64,000 bases of DNA, taken from NCBI GenBank assembly GCA_025963185.1, contig JAOPVE010000472.1, forward strand, positions 1-64,000, read 5' to 3'. This stretch comes from Actinomycetes bacterium (lineage in GTDB: Bacteria; Actinomycetota; Actinomycetes; Mycobacteriales; Cryptosporangiaceae). Positions within the stretch are counted from its first letter, which is position 1. Every line of letters starts with the position of its first letter. The translations under genes were made by a program, and so were the position numbers. Below, one piece after another: positions 16,228 to 26,206 of the stretch. The notes beneath the pieces are model-generated. The model saw only the letters and a list, made by a program, of their open reading frames with translations, was not told the DNA's origin and ran no database searches.

Positions 16228-17766
16228 ATGGACACCGTGTACGTGGGGCCGCATCCGCTGAGTGCCGCCGAGGTCACCGCCGTGGCCCGCGGCGGCGCGC
16301 GCGTCGAGCTCACCGAGGACGCCCTCGCCGCCATGAAGCTCTCCCGGGACCACATCGAGGCGCTCGCCGCCGGATCCGAACCGGCCTACGGCATCTCGAC
16401 CGGCTTCGGCGCGCTCGCCACCCGGCACATCCCCGCCGAGGCGCGGACCCAGTTGCAGCGCTCGCTGGTCCGGTCGCACGCGGCGAGCGCCGGGCCGGAG
16501 GTCGAGCGGGAGGTGGTCCGGGGGCTGATGATCCTGCGGCTGCGGACCCTGGCCTCGGGCCGCACCGGGGTCCGGCCGGAGACCGCGCAGACCCTCGCGG
16601 CGCTGCTGAACTCGCAGCTCACGCCGGTGGTCCGCGAGTTCGGATCGCTGGGCTGCTCCGGCGACCTCGCGCCGCTCGCCCACGTGGCGCTGGCGCTGAT
16701 GGGCGAGGGCGAGGTGCACCTGCCGGACGGCACGGTCGCGCCGACGGGACCGGCGCTGGCCGCCGCGGGGATCGCTCCGGTCGAGCTGGCCGCGAAGGAG
16801 GGCCTCGCGCTGATCAACGGCACCGACGGCATGCTCGGGATGCTGGTGCTCGCGTGTACCGACCTGGAGCTGCTGGTCCGGGCCGCGGACATCGGCGCGG
16901 CGATGACGGTCGAGGCGCTGCTCGCCACGGACCGCGTGTTCGCGCCGGACCTGCAGGCCCTGCGCCCCCAGCTCGGCCAGGCCGCGTCGGCGGCGAACCT
17001 GGTGCGGCTGCTCGCCGGATCCCCGGTGATGGAGAGCCACCGGGGCCCGGAGTGCCACCGGGTTCAGGACGCGTACTCGCTGCGCTGCGCCCCGCAGGTC
17101 GCCGGGGCGGTCCGGGACACCCTCGCGCACGCCGAGCTGATCGCCGAGCGGGAGCTGGCCTCGGTGATCGACAACCCGGTGGTGCTCCCGGACGGCCGGG
17201 TCGAGTCCAACGGCAACTTCCACGGCGCCCCCGTCGGGTACGTGCTGGACTTCCTCGCGATCGCGGCGGCCGATCTCGCCTCGATCAGCGAGCGCCGCAC
17301 CGACCGGATGCTCGACGTGCACCGGTCCAACGGGCTGCCGCCGTTCCTCGCGGACGATCCGGGCGTCGACTCCGGTCACATGATCGGCCACTACACGCAG
17401 GCCGGGATCGTCTCCGAGCTCAAGCGCCTGGCCGTGCCCGCGAGCGTCGACAGCATCCCGACCTCGGCGATGCAGGAGGACCACGTCTCGATGGGCTGGT
17501 CGGCCGGGCGCAAGCTGCGCCGCTCGCTCGACGGGCTGACCCAGGTGCTCGCGATCGAGATCCTCACCGCGGCCAGGGCGCTGGACCTGCGGCGGCCGCT
17601 GCTGCCCGGTCCGGGGACGGCCGCCGTGGTGGAGCTGCTGCGATCCGAGGTGCCGGGGCCCGGTCCGGACCGCTGGCTCGCGCCCGAACTCGCCACCGCG
17701 TTCGGGGCGGTCCGGTCGGGGGCCGTCGTGGCAGCGGCGGAATCAGTCATCGGTCCACTGCAGTAG
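16228..17766 (+). CDS. hutH: histidine ammonia-lyase
   Basis: First step of histidine degradation, L-histidine to urocanate and ammonia; cytoplasmic tetramer. The 512 residues carry the MIO prosthetic-group site in [14 protein letters not shown]: the cyclising triad is Cys143-Ser144-Gly145 rather than the textbook Ala-Ser-Gly, a variant I recall from other actinomycete HutH proteins. Other conserved parts are [33 protein letters not shown] and [13 protein letters not shown] 16228 fits the family N-terminus. It is followed 10 bp later by hutU, so hutH-hutU-hutI form one operon. Confidence 0.95.
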   Translation: MDTVYVGPHPLSAAEVTAVARGGARVELTEDALAAMKLSRDHIEALAAGSEPAYGISTGFGALATRHIPAEARTQLQRSLVRSHAASAGPEVEREVVRGLMILRLRTLASGRTGVRPETAQTLAALLNSQLTPVVREFGSLGCSGDLAPLAHVALALMGEGEVHLPDGTVAPTGPALAAAGIAPVELAAKEGLALINGTDGMLGMLVLACTDLELLVRAADIGAAMTVEALLATDRVFAPDLQALRPQLGQAASAANLVRLLAGSPVMESHRGPECHRVQDAYSLRCAPQVAGAVRDTLAHAELIAERELASVIDNPVVLPDGRVESNGNFHGAPVGYVLDFLAIAAADLASISERRTDRMLDVHRSNGLPPFLADDPGVDSGHMIGHYTQAGIVSELKRLAVPASVDSIPTSAMQEDHVSMGWSAGRKLRRSLDGLTQVLAIEILTAARALDLRRPLLPGPGTAAVVELLRSEVPGPGPDRWLAPELATAFGAVRSGAVVAAAESVIGPLQ

Positions 17767-17776
17767 GGAGAGTGTC

Positions 17777-19417
17777 GTGGAGATCAGGGCTCGCCGGGGC
17801 ACCGAACTGGCCACGCGCGGCTGGCAGCAGGAGGCCGCGCTGCGGATGCTGCAGAACAACCTGGATCCGGACGTGGCCGAGCGCCCCGAGGATCTCGTCG
17901 TCTACGGCGGCACCGGCAAGGCGGCCCGCGACTGGCCGAGCTTCCACGCGCTGGTCCGCACCCTGACCACGCTCGCCGACGACGAGACGATGCTGGTCCA
18001 GAGTGGCCGCCCGGTCGGCGTCATGCGCACCCACGAGTGGGCGCCGCGGGTGCTGATCGCGAACTCCAACCTGGTGCCGGACTGGGCGAACTGGCCCGAG
18101 TTCCGCCGCCTCGAACACCTGGGCCTGACCATGTACGGCCAGATGACCGCCGGATCCTGGATCTACATCGGCACCCAGGGCATCCTGCAGGGCACCTACG
18201 AGACCTTCGCGGCCGTGGCGGCAAAACGCTTCGGCGGATCGCTGGCCGGCACCCTCACCCTCACCGCGGGCTGTGGGGGAATGGGCGGGGCCCAGCCGCT
18301 CGCCGTGACGATGAACGACGGCGCGGTGATCTGCGTGGACGTCGATCCGTCCCGGCTGGCCCGGCGGGTACAGAACCGGTACCTGGACGTGGTCGCCTCC
18401 TCGCTGGACGACGCCGTCGAGCGGGCACTCAAGGCCAAGGCCGACCGGCGGGCGCTGTCGATCGGGCTGGTCGGGAACGCGGCCACCGTGGTGCCCGAAC
18501 TGCTCCGGCGGGGCGTGCCGATCGACATCGTGACCGACCAGACCTCCGCGCACGATCCGCTGTCGTACGTGCCCGAGGGGATCGACCTGGCCGACGCGGC
18601 CGAGTACGCGCGGCAGAAGCCCGCCGAGTACACGGACCGGGCCAGGGCCTCGATGGCCCAGCACGTCGAGGCCATGGTCGGCTTCATGGACGCCGGCGCC
18701 GAGGTGTTCGACTACGGGAACTCGATCCGGGGTGAGGCCAAGCTCGGCGGGTACGAGCGCGCGTTCGACTTCCCCGGGTTCGTGCCCGCGTACATCCGCC
18801 CGCTGTTCTGCGAGGGCCGCGGGCCGTTCCGCTGGGTCGCGCTCTCCGGGGATCCGGCGGACATCGCGGCCACTGACCGGGCGATCCTCGACGAGTTCGG
18901 CGAGAACGAACAGCTCGAACGCTGGATCCGGATGGCGGGCGAACGGGTCGCCTTCCAGGGCCTGCCCGCCCGGATCTGCTGGCTCGGCTACGGCGAACGG
19001 CAGCGGGCCGGGCTGCGCTTCAACGAGCTGGTGGCGCGCGGCGAGGTGGCGGCCCCCATCGTCATCGGCCGCGACCACCTCGACTGCGGCAGCGTGGCGA
19101 GCCCGTACCGGGAGACCGAGTCGATGGCCGACGGATCCGACGCGATCGCCGACTGGCCGTTGCTGAACGCGCTGGTCAACACCGCGTCCGGGGCCTCGTG
19201 GGTGTCCATCCACCATGGTGGTGGCGTCGGTATGGGACGGTCGATCCATGCGGGACAGGTTTCCGTCGCGGACGGCACCCCGCTGGCCGCGCAGAAGCTC
19301 GAACGCGTCCTGACCAACGATCCGGGGATGGGGGTGATCCGGCACGTGGACGCTGGATACGACCGGGCTGCCGAGGTGGCCACCGAGCGCGGGGTGCGGA
19401 TCCCCATGACCGAATGA
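17777..19417 (+). CDS. hutU: urocanate hydratase
   Basis: Converts urocanate to 4-imidazolone-5-propionate using tightly bound NAD as electrophile. The 546-residue protein has [32 protein letters not shown] near the start, [15 protein letters not shown], the NAD-binding [16 protein letters not shown] and the catalytic region around [21 protein letters not shown]. Length and motifs are typical. Start GTG 17777 has a GGGAG-type ribosome site 7 nt upstream and lies 10 nt after hutH. Its stop overlaps the ATG of hutI (ATGA). Confidence 0.95.
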   Translation: MEIRARRGTELATRGWQQEAALRMLQNNLDPDVAERPEDLVVYGGTGKAARDWPSFHALVRTLTTLADDETMLVQSGRPVGVMRTHEWAPRVLIANSNLVPDWANWPEFRRLEHLGLTMYGQMTAGSWIYIGTQGILQGTYETFAAVAAKRFGGSLAGTLTLTAGCGGMGGAQPLAVTMNDGAVICVDVDPSRLARRVQNRYLDVVASSLDDAVERALKAKADRRALSIGLVGNAATVVPELLRRGVPIDIVTDQTSAHDPLSYVPEGIDLADAAEYARQKPAEYTDRARASMAQHVEAMVGFMDAGAEVFDYGNSIRGEAKLGGYERAFDFPGFVPAYIRPLFCEGRGPFRWVALSGDPADIAATDRAILDEFGENEQLERWIRMAGERVAFQGLPARICWLGYGERQRAGLRFNELVARGEVAAPIVIGRDHLDCGSVASPYRETESMADGSDAIADWPLLNALVNTASGASWVSIHHGGGVGMGRSIHAGQVSVADGTPLAAQKLERVLTNDPGMGVIRHVDAGYDRAAEVATERGVRIPMTE

Positions 19418-20598
19418 CGTCCCTGCTGATCGACCGGATCGGCCTGCTCGTGACCAACGATCCGTGGACCGGCGCCGGCCCCCTGGGGATCCTGCGGAAC
19501 GCCGCGGTCCTCGCCGAGAACGGCCGGATCGCCTGGGTCGGGCCGTCCGGCGAGGCGCCCGAGGCCGACGAGCGCGTCGACGCGGACGGCGCCTGCGTGC
19601 TGCCCGGCTTCGTCGACAGCCACTCCCACCTGGTCTTCGCGGGCGACCGGGCGGCCGAGTTCGCGGCCCGGATGCGCGGCGAGGAGTACTCGGCGGGCGG
19701 CATCGCCTCGACCGTGGCGGCCACGCGCTCGGCCTCGGACGTGGTCCTGACCGCGAACGCCGAGCGCCTGGTGGCCGAGGCCCGCGCGTCCGGCACGACG
19801 ACGATCGAGGTCAAGAGCGGCTACGGGCTGACGGTCGAGGACGAGGAACGCAGCCTTCGGATCGCCGCCTCGGTGACCCGAGAGACCACGTTCCTCGGCG
19901 CGCACGTGGTACCGGCGGAGTACCGGGACGATCCGGACGAATACGCCAAGCTCGTCGCCGGTCCGATGCTGGACGCCTGTGCCCCGCACGCGCGCTGGGC
20001 GGACGTGTTCGTCGAGCGCGGGGCGTTCGACGCCGACGCCGCCGAGGCGATCCTGCGGGCCGCCGCCGCGAGGGGACTGGGGCTGCGCGTCCACGCCAAC
20101 CAGCTCGGCCCGGGACCGGGCGTGCAGCTCGCGGTCGAGTTGGGTGCCGCGAGCGCCGATCACTGTACGTATGTATCAGCGCGCGATCTGACAGCCCTGT
20201 CTTCGTCGGAGACTGTGGCCACCTTGCTCCCGGCCGCGGAATTCTCGACGCGCGCTCCTTACCCGGACGCGCGGCGGATGCTCGATGCCGGTGTCACCGT
20301 GGCGCTGGCCAGCGACTGCAATCCGGGCTCCAGCTATACGACGAATATGCCCTTCTGCATCGCACTGGCGGTCCGTGAGATGGGGATGACGTGCGAGGAA
20401 GCAGTGTGGGCCGCGACGGCCGGTGGGGCGAGGGCCCTGCGGCGCAGCGACGTGGGCTGGCTGACGAAAGGGTCCAAAGCGGACTTGACGATCCTCGCCG
20501 CTCCCTCGTATCTGCACTTGGCTTACCGTCCGGGAACACCTCTGATTCGCGAGGTGATCAGTGGGGGAGAGAGAGACGGCAGACGTGGCGCGGAATAA
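19414..20598 (+). CDS. hutI: imidazolonepropionase
   Basis: Hydrolyses imidazolone propionate to N-formimino-L-glutamate. A 394-residue amidohydrolase-fold enzyme with the metal motif [12 protein letters not shown] (in place of the generic HxH), the family motif [11 protein letters not shown], the middle histidine in HANQLGPG and the catalytic aspartate region [15 protein letters not shown] 19414 overlaps the hutU stop by 4 nt, giving a tight operon. The next enzyme (HutF or HutG) is not in the window, so formiminoglutamate must be handled by genes elsewhere. Confidence 0.94.
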   Translation: MTSLLIDRIGLLVTNDPWTGAGPLGILRNAAVLAENGRIAWVGPSGEAPEADERVDADGACVLPGFVDSHSHLVFAGDRAAEFAARMRGEEYSAGGIASTVAATRSASDVVLTANAERLVAEARASGTTTIEVKSGYGLTVEDEERSLRIAASVTRETTFLGAHVVPAEYRDDPDEYAKLVAGPMLDACAPHARWADVFVERGAFDADAAEAILRAAAARGLGLRVHANQLGPGPGVQLAVELGAASADHCTYVSARDLTALSSSETVATLLPAAEFSTRAPYPDARRMLDAGVTVALASDCNPGSSYTTNMPFCIALAVREMGMTCEEAVWAATAGGARALRRSDVGWLTKGSKADLTILAAPSYLHLAYRPGTPLIREVISGGERDGRRGAE

Positions 20599-20602
20599 TC
20601 GC

Positions 20603-20608
20603 TAGCCT
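20603..20608 (+). promoter_or_regulatory. -10 box TAGCCT of an apparently leaderless gene
   Basis: TAGCCT is followed by 7 nt and the ATG at 20616, with no Shine-Dalgarno sequence. It begins 5 nt after the hutI stop. Confidence 0.4.
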
Positions 20609-20615
20609 TTCCCCT

Positions 20616-22949
20616 ATGCCCGCCTCGTATGAAACTGATCGGGACCGCGGAGGCAGGCGGCGTTTGGCATGGCTCTTCTGGGCCGGGGTGGGGGTGGCCC
20701 CGCTGGCGGCATTGCTGCTGGTGCTGGGCCAGGGCGTTGGGCCGTTGCGTGCAGCCGCCGTGCTTGCCGTGCTTTCTGTAGTCCTCATAGGCCTGAGCGT
20801 TACTCTCCGCGAAGACGCGGGTTCCGTGCGTGACGACTTCTCCGACGCGCTGCAGCGCGAGGTCGAGCAGGTCCGCGCGGATGTGGACACGTTGCGCCGC
20901 GGTGTCGAGCTCACCATGCACCGCGAGCTGGAGCGTGTCCGCGGCGAATTGGAAGCCGCGCGGCACGACGCCCCGCTGCGCGCCGAGGCGACCCGCATCG
21001 GTCAGTTGCCGAGGGTCACCGGCGACGTGCCCGCCCACGACGAGTTCCACACGATCGAGCCGCTCTACGAGGAGTTCCACTCCCGTGCGTCCGGATCCGG
21101 ATCGGGATCGGGCCGGGCCACCGTGCCGCCGCCCCCGCCGGAATACGCGCCCGCCCAGGAGCAGTACCCGCCGGCGCCGGCCGAGTACGCCCCGCCCGCC
21201 GCGCAGACCGAGTACATCCCGGCGGCCAGCTACACGCCCGCCTCGGGCAGCTACAACGGGTCCAACGGATCGTCTCAGTACCCGCAGTCCTCGCCGTACA
21301 CCTCGTCCTCGCGCGCCGACTACGCGCCCGCGCCGGAGTACCCGCCCGCGCGGGACTACGCGCCCGCACCGGTTCGTCGGGAGGAGGACAAGGTCGGCAT
21401 GCGCGGCTCGGCGCTGGAGGACGATCCGATCTTCAGCGACACCTTCGCCACCGACAACGCCTCCGACCTGATCCCGCTGGCGGGGGACGCGATCATCGCG
21501 CCCGGCCCGAGGACGTACGGCGGCAACTCTTACGGCGGCAACGGATCCGCCGGCAACGGGTCGGGTGGGAACGGATCCGGCGGGTATGGGGCCGGCACCT
21601 ACGGGTCCGGCCGGGCGAGTGAGCCCGTTCGCGACGACCCGCCCCAGTTCACCGTCTACGGATCGCCGTCCTCGGCGCCGCCCGCACCGTCGGCTCCCGG
21701 CACCGATCTGGCGCCCCTGCCGGTGTCTGGGCGCTGGTCGCCCCCGGCGTGGGAGTCCGGCGCGAACGAGCCGGCCCCGACGCCCGAGTGGCAGCCGCCG
21801 TCCTGGGAGAACGGATCCGTTCCCGCGGCCGCACCGGTCAGTTCCGAGCCGTTCGCCCCCACCGGCGGGTTCGGCGCGAACAGCGGCTACGGATCGGCGT
21901 ACCAGGCCGCCTCGCCGAGCTACCCGGCCAGCAACGGCTACGACAGCTACAGCAACGCCTTCGGCGGCGGATCGAGTTCACCCGAGGTGATCTCGGGTGA
22001 CGTACTCGCCCCGGACCCCGCTGGCGGCTACGGCACCCCCGGCTACTCGGTCGGCGGATCGGCCCTCAGCGGCGGATCGTTCGGCACACCCCCGGCGAGC
22101 GGCTTCGGATCGTCCCCGAGCGGCTTCGGATCCTCGCCCGCCTCGGCGAGCCCGGCCTACGGCTCGGCGGCGAGCAACGGCTACCCGGCCGCGAGCGCGT
22201 ACCCGGCGAGCAACGGCTACCCGGCCAGTAACGGCTACCCCGCGAGTAACAGCTACCCGGCCAGTAACGGCTACTCGGGCGCCAGCGGCTACCCGTCGAC
22301 CCCGAGCTACGAGCCGGCGCCGACCTACGGCTCGTCACCCTCGCCGAGCTACGGTGCTCCGGCCAGCTACGGCTCGACCCCGCCCGCGGCACCCGGTTAC
22401 GGCGCGACACCGAGCTACCCGTCCGACCCGTACTCCGCCTCCTCGGGCACGAACGGCGGGTACTCGGGAACCAACGGCTACCCCGCGAGCAACGGCTACC
22501 CGGCCGACGCGAACGGGTACGGCTCGTCGGCTGGGTACGGCGGGTACTCCGACTCCGGGCTGTCCAACCCGCCCGCGGTCTGGTCCCCGGATCCGGAGCC
22601 CCGGTACAGCAGCACCCCGCCCGCGAGCTGGGAGTCCTCGGCCGCGAACTCGTGGGAGACGCCCGCCAGCTCGGGCTCGCCTGCCTCGTCGTGGTCGTCG
22701 TCGCCGTCGCCGTCGTCGTCCGGGTACACCCCGTCCGGCGACCAGGCCTGGGTCGACGCGAACTACCGGCAGACCGCGTTCATCCAGGACTACACCCCGC
22801 CGGCGGCGAACGGGTACAACAGCTACCCGCCGGAGCCGCCGGCGCCCCAGTACCCGTCCGACTTCGAACTGCCCAGCCTCGATCACCTGCCGAAGCCGCA
22901 GAACGGCAACGGAAGCGGACGCCATTCGGGCGGCCGTGACGGCTGGTAG
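20616..22949 (+). CDS. membrane-anchored low-complexity Tyr/Ser/Pro/Gly-rich protein
   Basis: A 777-residue protein with a basic N-terminus, two membrane segments (about residues 18-37 and 45-63), and a predicted coiled coil (about 66-115: DDFSDALQREVEQVRADVDTL, then charged heptads). The remaining 640 residues are disordered and rich in Ser, Pro, Gly, Tyr, Ala and Asn, with repeats such as YPASNG, GGNGSGG, YAPAPE and SYG. The end has a more ordered patch (FIQDYTPPAANGYNSYPPEP, LPSLDHLPKP). The tail faces the cytoplasm if the two helices form a hairpin. No enzyme motif is present. It could scaffold a polar, septal or condensate-like assembly; that is inference from composition. The longer open frame upstream lies within hutI. 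Confidence 0.85.
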   Translation: MPASYETDRDRGGRRRLAWLFWAGVGVAPLAALLLVLGQGVGPLRAAAVLAVLSVVLIGLSVTLREDAGSVRDDFSDALQREVEQVRADVDTLRRGVELTMHRELERVRGELEAARHDAPLRAEATRIGQLPRVTGDVPAHDEFHTIEPLYEEFHSRASGSGSGSGRATVPPPPPEYAPAQEQYPPAPAEYAPPAAQTEYIPAASYTPASGSYNGSNGSSQYPQSSPYTSSSRADYAPAPEYPPARDYAPAPVRREEDKVGMRGSALEDDPIFSDTFATDNASDLIPLAGDAIIAPGPRTYGGNSYGGNGSAGNGSGGNGSGGYGAGTYGSGRASEPVRDDPPQFTVYGSPSSAPPAPSAPGTDLAPLPVSGRWSPPAWESGANEPAPTPEWQPPSWENGSVPAAAPVSSEPFAPTGGFGANSGYGSAYQAASPSYPASNGYDSYSNAFGGGSSSPEVISGDVLAPDPAGGYGTPGYSVGGSALSGGSFGTPPASGFGSSPSGFGSSPASASPAYGSAASNGYPAASAYPASNGYPASNGYPASNSYPASNGYSGASGYPSTPSYEPAPTYGSSPSPSYGAPASYGSTPPAAPGYGATPSYPSDPYSASSGTNGGYSGTNGYPASNGYPADANGYGSSAGYGGYSDSGLSNPPAVWSPDPEPRYSSTPPASWESSAANSWETPASSGSPASSWSSSPSPSSSGYTPSGDQAWVDANYRQTAFIQDYTPPAANGYNSYPPEPPAPQYPSDFELPSLDHLPKPQNGNGSGRHSGGRDGW
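22179..22275 (+). repeat. in-frame 18-nt tandem repeat encoding NGYPAS units
   Basis: About five consecutive degenerate 18-nt units encode (N/S)(G/A)YPA(S) repeats in the disordered protein. A shorter second cluster lies near 22480-22510. Such repeats can change in number by slippage. Confidence 0.7.
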
Positions 22950-22958
22950 CCGCCCGGG

Positions 22959-24113
22959 CTACTTGTCGACGTCTCCGACCACGAAGAACATCGATCCGAG
23001 GATCGCCACGAGGTCCGGCAGGATCGTCCCGGGCAGCAGCGTGACGAGCGCCTGCACGTTCGCGTAGGACGCGGTCCGCAGCTTCATCCGCCACGGCGTC
23101 TTCTCGCCGCGCGAGACGAGGTAGTAGCCGTTGACGCCGAGCGGGTTCTCGGTCCAGGCGTAGGTGTGGCCCTCGGGCGCCTTGACGACCTTCGGCAGCC
23201 GGACGTTGACCGGCCCCGTCACCGAGGCCAGCCGGTTCAGGCACGCGTCGGCGAGGTCGAGCGAGGCGTACACCTGGTCGAGCAGGACCTCGAAGCGCGC
23301 GTGGCAGTCCCCGGCGGTGCGCGTGACGATCCGCAGTGTCTCGCCCAGTTCCCCGTAGGCCAGGTACGGCTCGTCCCGGCGCAGGTCGATGTTCAGCCCG
23401 GACGCGCGCGCCACCGGCCCGCTCACCCCGTAGGCGGCCGCCGTGGCCGGATCGAGCACCCCGACACCGACCGTGCGCGCGAGGAAGATCTCGTTGTCGC
23501 GGATCAGGCCGTCCAGGTCGGGCATCCGCCGCCGGACGTCCGCGACCGCCTGCCGGACCCGGCCGGTCCAGCCCGCGGGGACGTCCTCCTTGATCCCGCC
23601 GACCCGGTTGAACATGTAGTGCATGCGGCCGCCCGAGGCCTCCTCCAGCACGGCCTGCAGGGTTTCCCGCTCGCGGAAGGCGTAGAACACCGGCGTGATC
23701 GCGCCGATCTCCAGCGGGTACGAGCCGAGGAACATGAGGTGGTTGAGGATCCGGTTCAGCTCGGCGAGCAGCGTGCGGATCCACACCGCCCGCTCGGGCA
23801 CCTCAAGGCCCATCATCCGCTCGACGGCGAGCACCACGCCGAGTTCGTTGCTGAACGCCGACAGCCAGTCGTGCCGGTTCGCCAGCACGATGATCTGCCG
23901 GTAGTCCCGCACCTCGAACAGCTTCTCGGCGCCCCGGTGCATGTAGCCGATGATCGGCTCAGCCGAGATCACCCGCTCGCCGTCGAGCACCAGCCGCAGC
24001 CGCAGCACCCCGTGCGTCGACGGGTGCTGCGGTCCGATGTTGAGCACCATGTCGGCGGTCGCAAGCTGGTCGGCGCCAGCCCCGACCCCCACGGTCACCT
24101 GCCGGGTATCCAC
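22959..24113 (-). CDS. nuoD: NADH-quinone oxidoreductase subunit D-type protein, stand-alone
   Basis: Homologue of the 49-kDa subunit of respiratory complex I, part of the quinone-binding site. The 384 residues show [28 protein letters not shown], the NHLMFLGS region, and the C-terminal half ending in [17 protein letters not shown], with no [NiFe]-hydrogenase cysteines, as expected for NuoD. No other nuo gene is nearby, so this is an isolated copy; actinomycetes often carry a second, partial nuo set (nuoD2). Whether it joins complex I or has another role is open. The GTG at 24113 is the only reasonable start. It ends 10 bp from the convergent low-complexity gene. Confidence 0.88.
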   Translation of the reverse strand: MDTRQVTVGVGAGADQLATADMVLNIGPQHPSTHGVLRLRLVLDGERVISAEPIIGYMHRGAEKLFEVRDYRQIIVLANRHDWLSAFSNELGVVLAVERMMGLEVPERAVWIRTLLAELNRILNHLMFLGSYPLEIGAITPVFYAFRERETLQAVLEEASGGRMHYMFNRVGGIKEDVPAGWTGRVRQAVADVRRRMPDLDGLIRDNEIFLARTVGVGVLDPATAAAYGVSGPVARASGLNIDLRRDEPYLAYGELGETLRIVTRTAGDCHARFEVLLDQVYASLDLADACLNRLASVTGPVNVRLPKVVKAPEGHTYAWTENPLGVNGYYLVSRGEKTPWRMKLRTASYANVQALVTLLPGTILPDLVAILGSMFFVVGDVDK

Positions 24114-24183
24114 GCGCCCATGGTGTCACGCCCCCTTTCCACCCCCGAAGGCACGCGCCCCTCCGCCCCGCCCGCACCTCGCC

Positions 24184-24233
24184 GAAGTGCGGTAACTGTG
24201 GCCGGTCATAGCCGGTTCCAGTTACCGCACTTC
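24184..24233. repeat. 50-bp palindromic repeat, copy B
   Basis: Outer arms GAAGTGCGGTAAC and GTTACCGCACTTC are perfect; inner arms GGCCGGTC and AGCCGGTT pair imperfectly. It lies between the APC permease (61 bp downstream of its stop on the minus strand) and the start of nuoD. This is the only copy not between convergent genes; here it would end the permease transcript before nuoD. Confidence 0.9.
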
Positions 24234-24293
24234 CCGAAGTTCGCCCCACCCCGCCGACACCCCGCCGAAGCTCGCCGTCCGCGTGAGGGTGGG

Positions 24294-25997
24294 TTAGGGG
24301 CGGCGGCCGGGGCGGAGGCGGCGGGGGTTGGCTACCGGGTGGGCGACCGTCGGGTCCGGGGACGTGGTGGCCGCGGGAACGGGCCGGGCGGGGGAGGGAT
24401 CCGGGACGTCGGGGGCCTGGCCGATCGAGGGCCGCGGATCGATGACGACGGGATCCGCGACCGTCCGCCGTGGACCGGTGAACCAGTGCCGAGCCGACAC
24501 GAACCACCAGATCGTGATCCCGATGAGCACCGCGCCAGTCAGGATCGGCGCGTAGTTCACCGCGGACCAGGTGAAGTCGCTGTGCCAGGGCACCGCCGAG
24601 GGCAGGAACGGCAGGCAGAAGTAGATCGAGATGACGATGATCTCGGCGACCGCGACGATGTTCATCCACTTGTAGTGGCGGCCGAGGGTCCACGGGCCGG
24701 GGGTGAACGACGATCCGGCGCGTAGCCGCAGGTAGATCGGGATGAGGAAGGCCAGGTAGAGGCCGATCACGGCGATCGAGACGACGGCGTAGAAGGCGAC
24801 GGGCACGCCACCCGGTCCGCCGTAGAGGGCCGGCAGGGTGATCAGCAGCGCCGCGACCGTGGAGATGAGGACCGCGTTGACGGGCACCCGGGTCCGCGGG
24901 CTGATCGTCGCCCAGAGCCGGCTGCCGGGCACCGCGCCGTCCCGCGAGAACGCGTAGAGCATCCGGGAGGTGCTGGTCATGCACGCGATCGAGCAGAAGA
25001 TCTGGCCGACCGTGGCGACCAGCATGACGGTCTCGAAGGCGGCCCTGGGCAGCGCGGACGCGAAGATCGCGTAGACCTGGCCCTGCCCGTAGCCGTTGCC
25101 GGGGTCGTTGATGAACTTGGTGTCGGTGGCGACGAAGAGGAACGCGAGCAGCAGGATCCAGCCGCCGATGGCCGAGTAGAAGATGGACTGCCACAGTCCG
25201 CGCGCCGCCGACTGGGACGCGCCGCGGGTCTCCTCCGACAGGTGCGCCGAGGCGTCGAACCCGGTGATCGTGTACTGGGTGAGCAGGAAGCCCAGCGGCA
25301 GCACGTAGAACCAGTACCAGCTGTTGGAGAAGCCGGAGTTGTTGATCCGCTCGGTGAACACGAACGACGGGGTCTGGTAGTTCTTCGCGGTCAGCAGGAT
25401 CAGCAGCACGATCGCGGCCGCGCCGAACACGTGCCAGTACGCGGAGATGTTGTTGACCAGGGCGAGCAGGTGCGAGCTGAAAATATTGACCAGCGCGACG
25501 ATCACCATCAGCACGACGAACAGCACGAACGAGCGGGTGAGGAAGCTACCGCCGAACGCGTGGGTCCAGCTTCCGGAGAACAGCCCGATCGTGACGTTCA
25601 TGAAGGTGGCGCACGCGTAGTTGACGGACGCGGTGACCGCGACGAGCCCGACCAGGTTGAGCCAGCCGGTGTAGAAACCGGCCATCGGCCCGCCGAGCCG
25701 GGCGGCCCACCAGTAAATGCCCCCGGCGGTGGGGAACGCGGACAGCAACTCGGACATGCACAAGCCGATGACCAGGATGAACGCCGAGATCAGGGGCCAG
25801 CCCCAGGTGATCGCGATCGGCCCGCCGTTGTTCCACGCCTGCGCGAACGTGGTGAAGCACCCGGCCAGGATCGAGATGATCGAGAACGAGATCGCGAAGT
25901 TCGAGAACCCGGACCAGCTGCGGTTGAGGTCCTGCGCGTAGCCCAGTTCGGCCAGGCGCTGGGAGTCGGAGTCGGCGTCGGTGTGCGTACGCGCCAC
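24294..25997 (-). CDS. APC-superfamily amino acid permease
   Basis: A 567-residue secondary transporter with 12 predicted membrane segments. The first helix region FSNFAISFSIISILAGCF and the early AFPTAGGIYWWAARLGGP are typical of the amino acid / choline / GABA permease branch. Further features are SEETRGASQSAARGLW in a cytoplasmic loop and TSTSRMLYAFSRDGAVPGSRLW. The C-terminal 60 or so residues are a Pro/Arg-rich cytoplasmic tail. The GTG start at 25997 has a strong GAGGAGG site upstream. Substrate (GABA, amine or amino acid) cannot be told; no metabolic gene is adjacent to decide. Confidence 0.88.
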   Translation of the reverse strand: MARTHTDADSDSQRLAELGYAQDLNRSWSGFSNFAISFSIISILAGCFTTFAQAWNNGGPIAITWGWPLISAFILVIGLCMSELLSAFPTAGGIYWWAARLGGPMAGFYTGWLNLVGLVAVTASVNYACATFMNVTIGLFSGSWTHAFGGSFLTRSFVLFVVLMVIVALVNIFSSHLLALVNNISAYWHVFGAAAIVLLILLTAKNYQTPSFVFTERINNSGFSNSWYWFYVLPLGFLLTQYTITGFDASAHLSEETRGASQSAARGLWQSIFYSAIGGWILLLAFLFVATDTKFINDPGNGYGQGQVYAIFASALPRAAFETVMLVATVGQIFCSIACMTSTSRMLYAFSRDGAVPGSRLWATISPRTRVPVNAVLISTVAALLITLPALYGGPGGVPVAFYAVVSIAVIGLYLAFLIPIYLRLRAGSSFTPGPWTLGRHYKWMNIVAVAEIIVISIYFCLPFLPSAVPWHSDFTWSAVNYAPILTGAVLIGITIWWFVSARHWFTGPRRTVADPVVIDPRPSIGQAPDVPDPSPARPVPAATTSPDPTVAHPVANPRRLRPGRRP

Positions 25998-26136
25998 GGG
26001 AACCTCCTCGAAGGGGTGGTCCGCACGAAGGCACAGCGCGGAGCCGGATCCGCTGGTTTCCCCGTGCGCTCGTTATAACGGACGGGTACTCCGCCGGGAA
26101 GCGTTCTCGGAAATCCCCTGGTGGCAGGGGGTGCCG

Positions 26137-26147
26137 AAGTGTCACTT
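26137..26147. promoter_or_regulatory. 11-bp inverted repeat upstream of malQ
   Basis: AAGTG-T-CACTT, 60 bp upstream of the malQ ATG. Possible operator; no other support. Confidence 0.2.
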
Positions 26148-26206
26148 GATAGGTGGAGTGCCGCGTTGAGGCGTTAACGACGGATCTTTTGGGGAGACTG
26201 TCCGGC

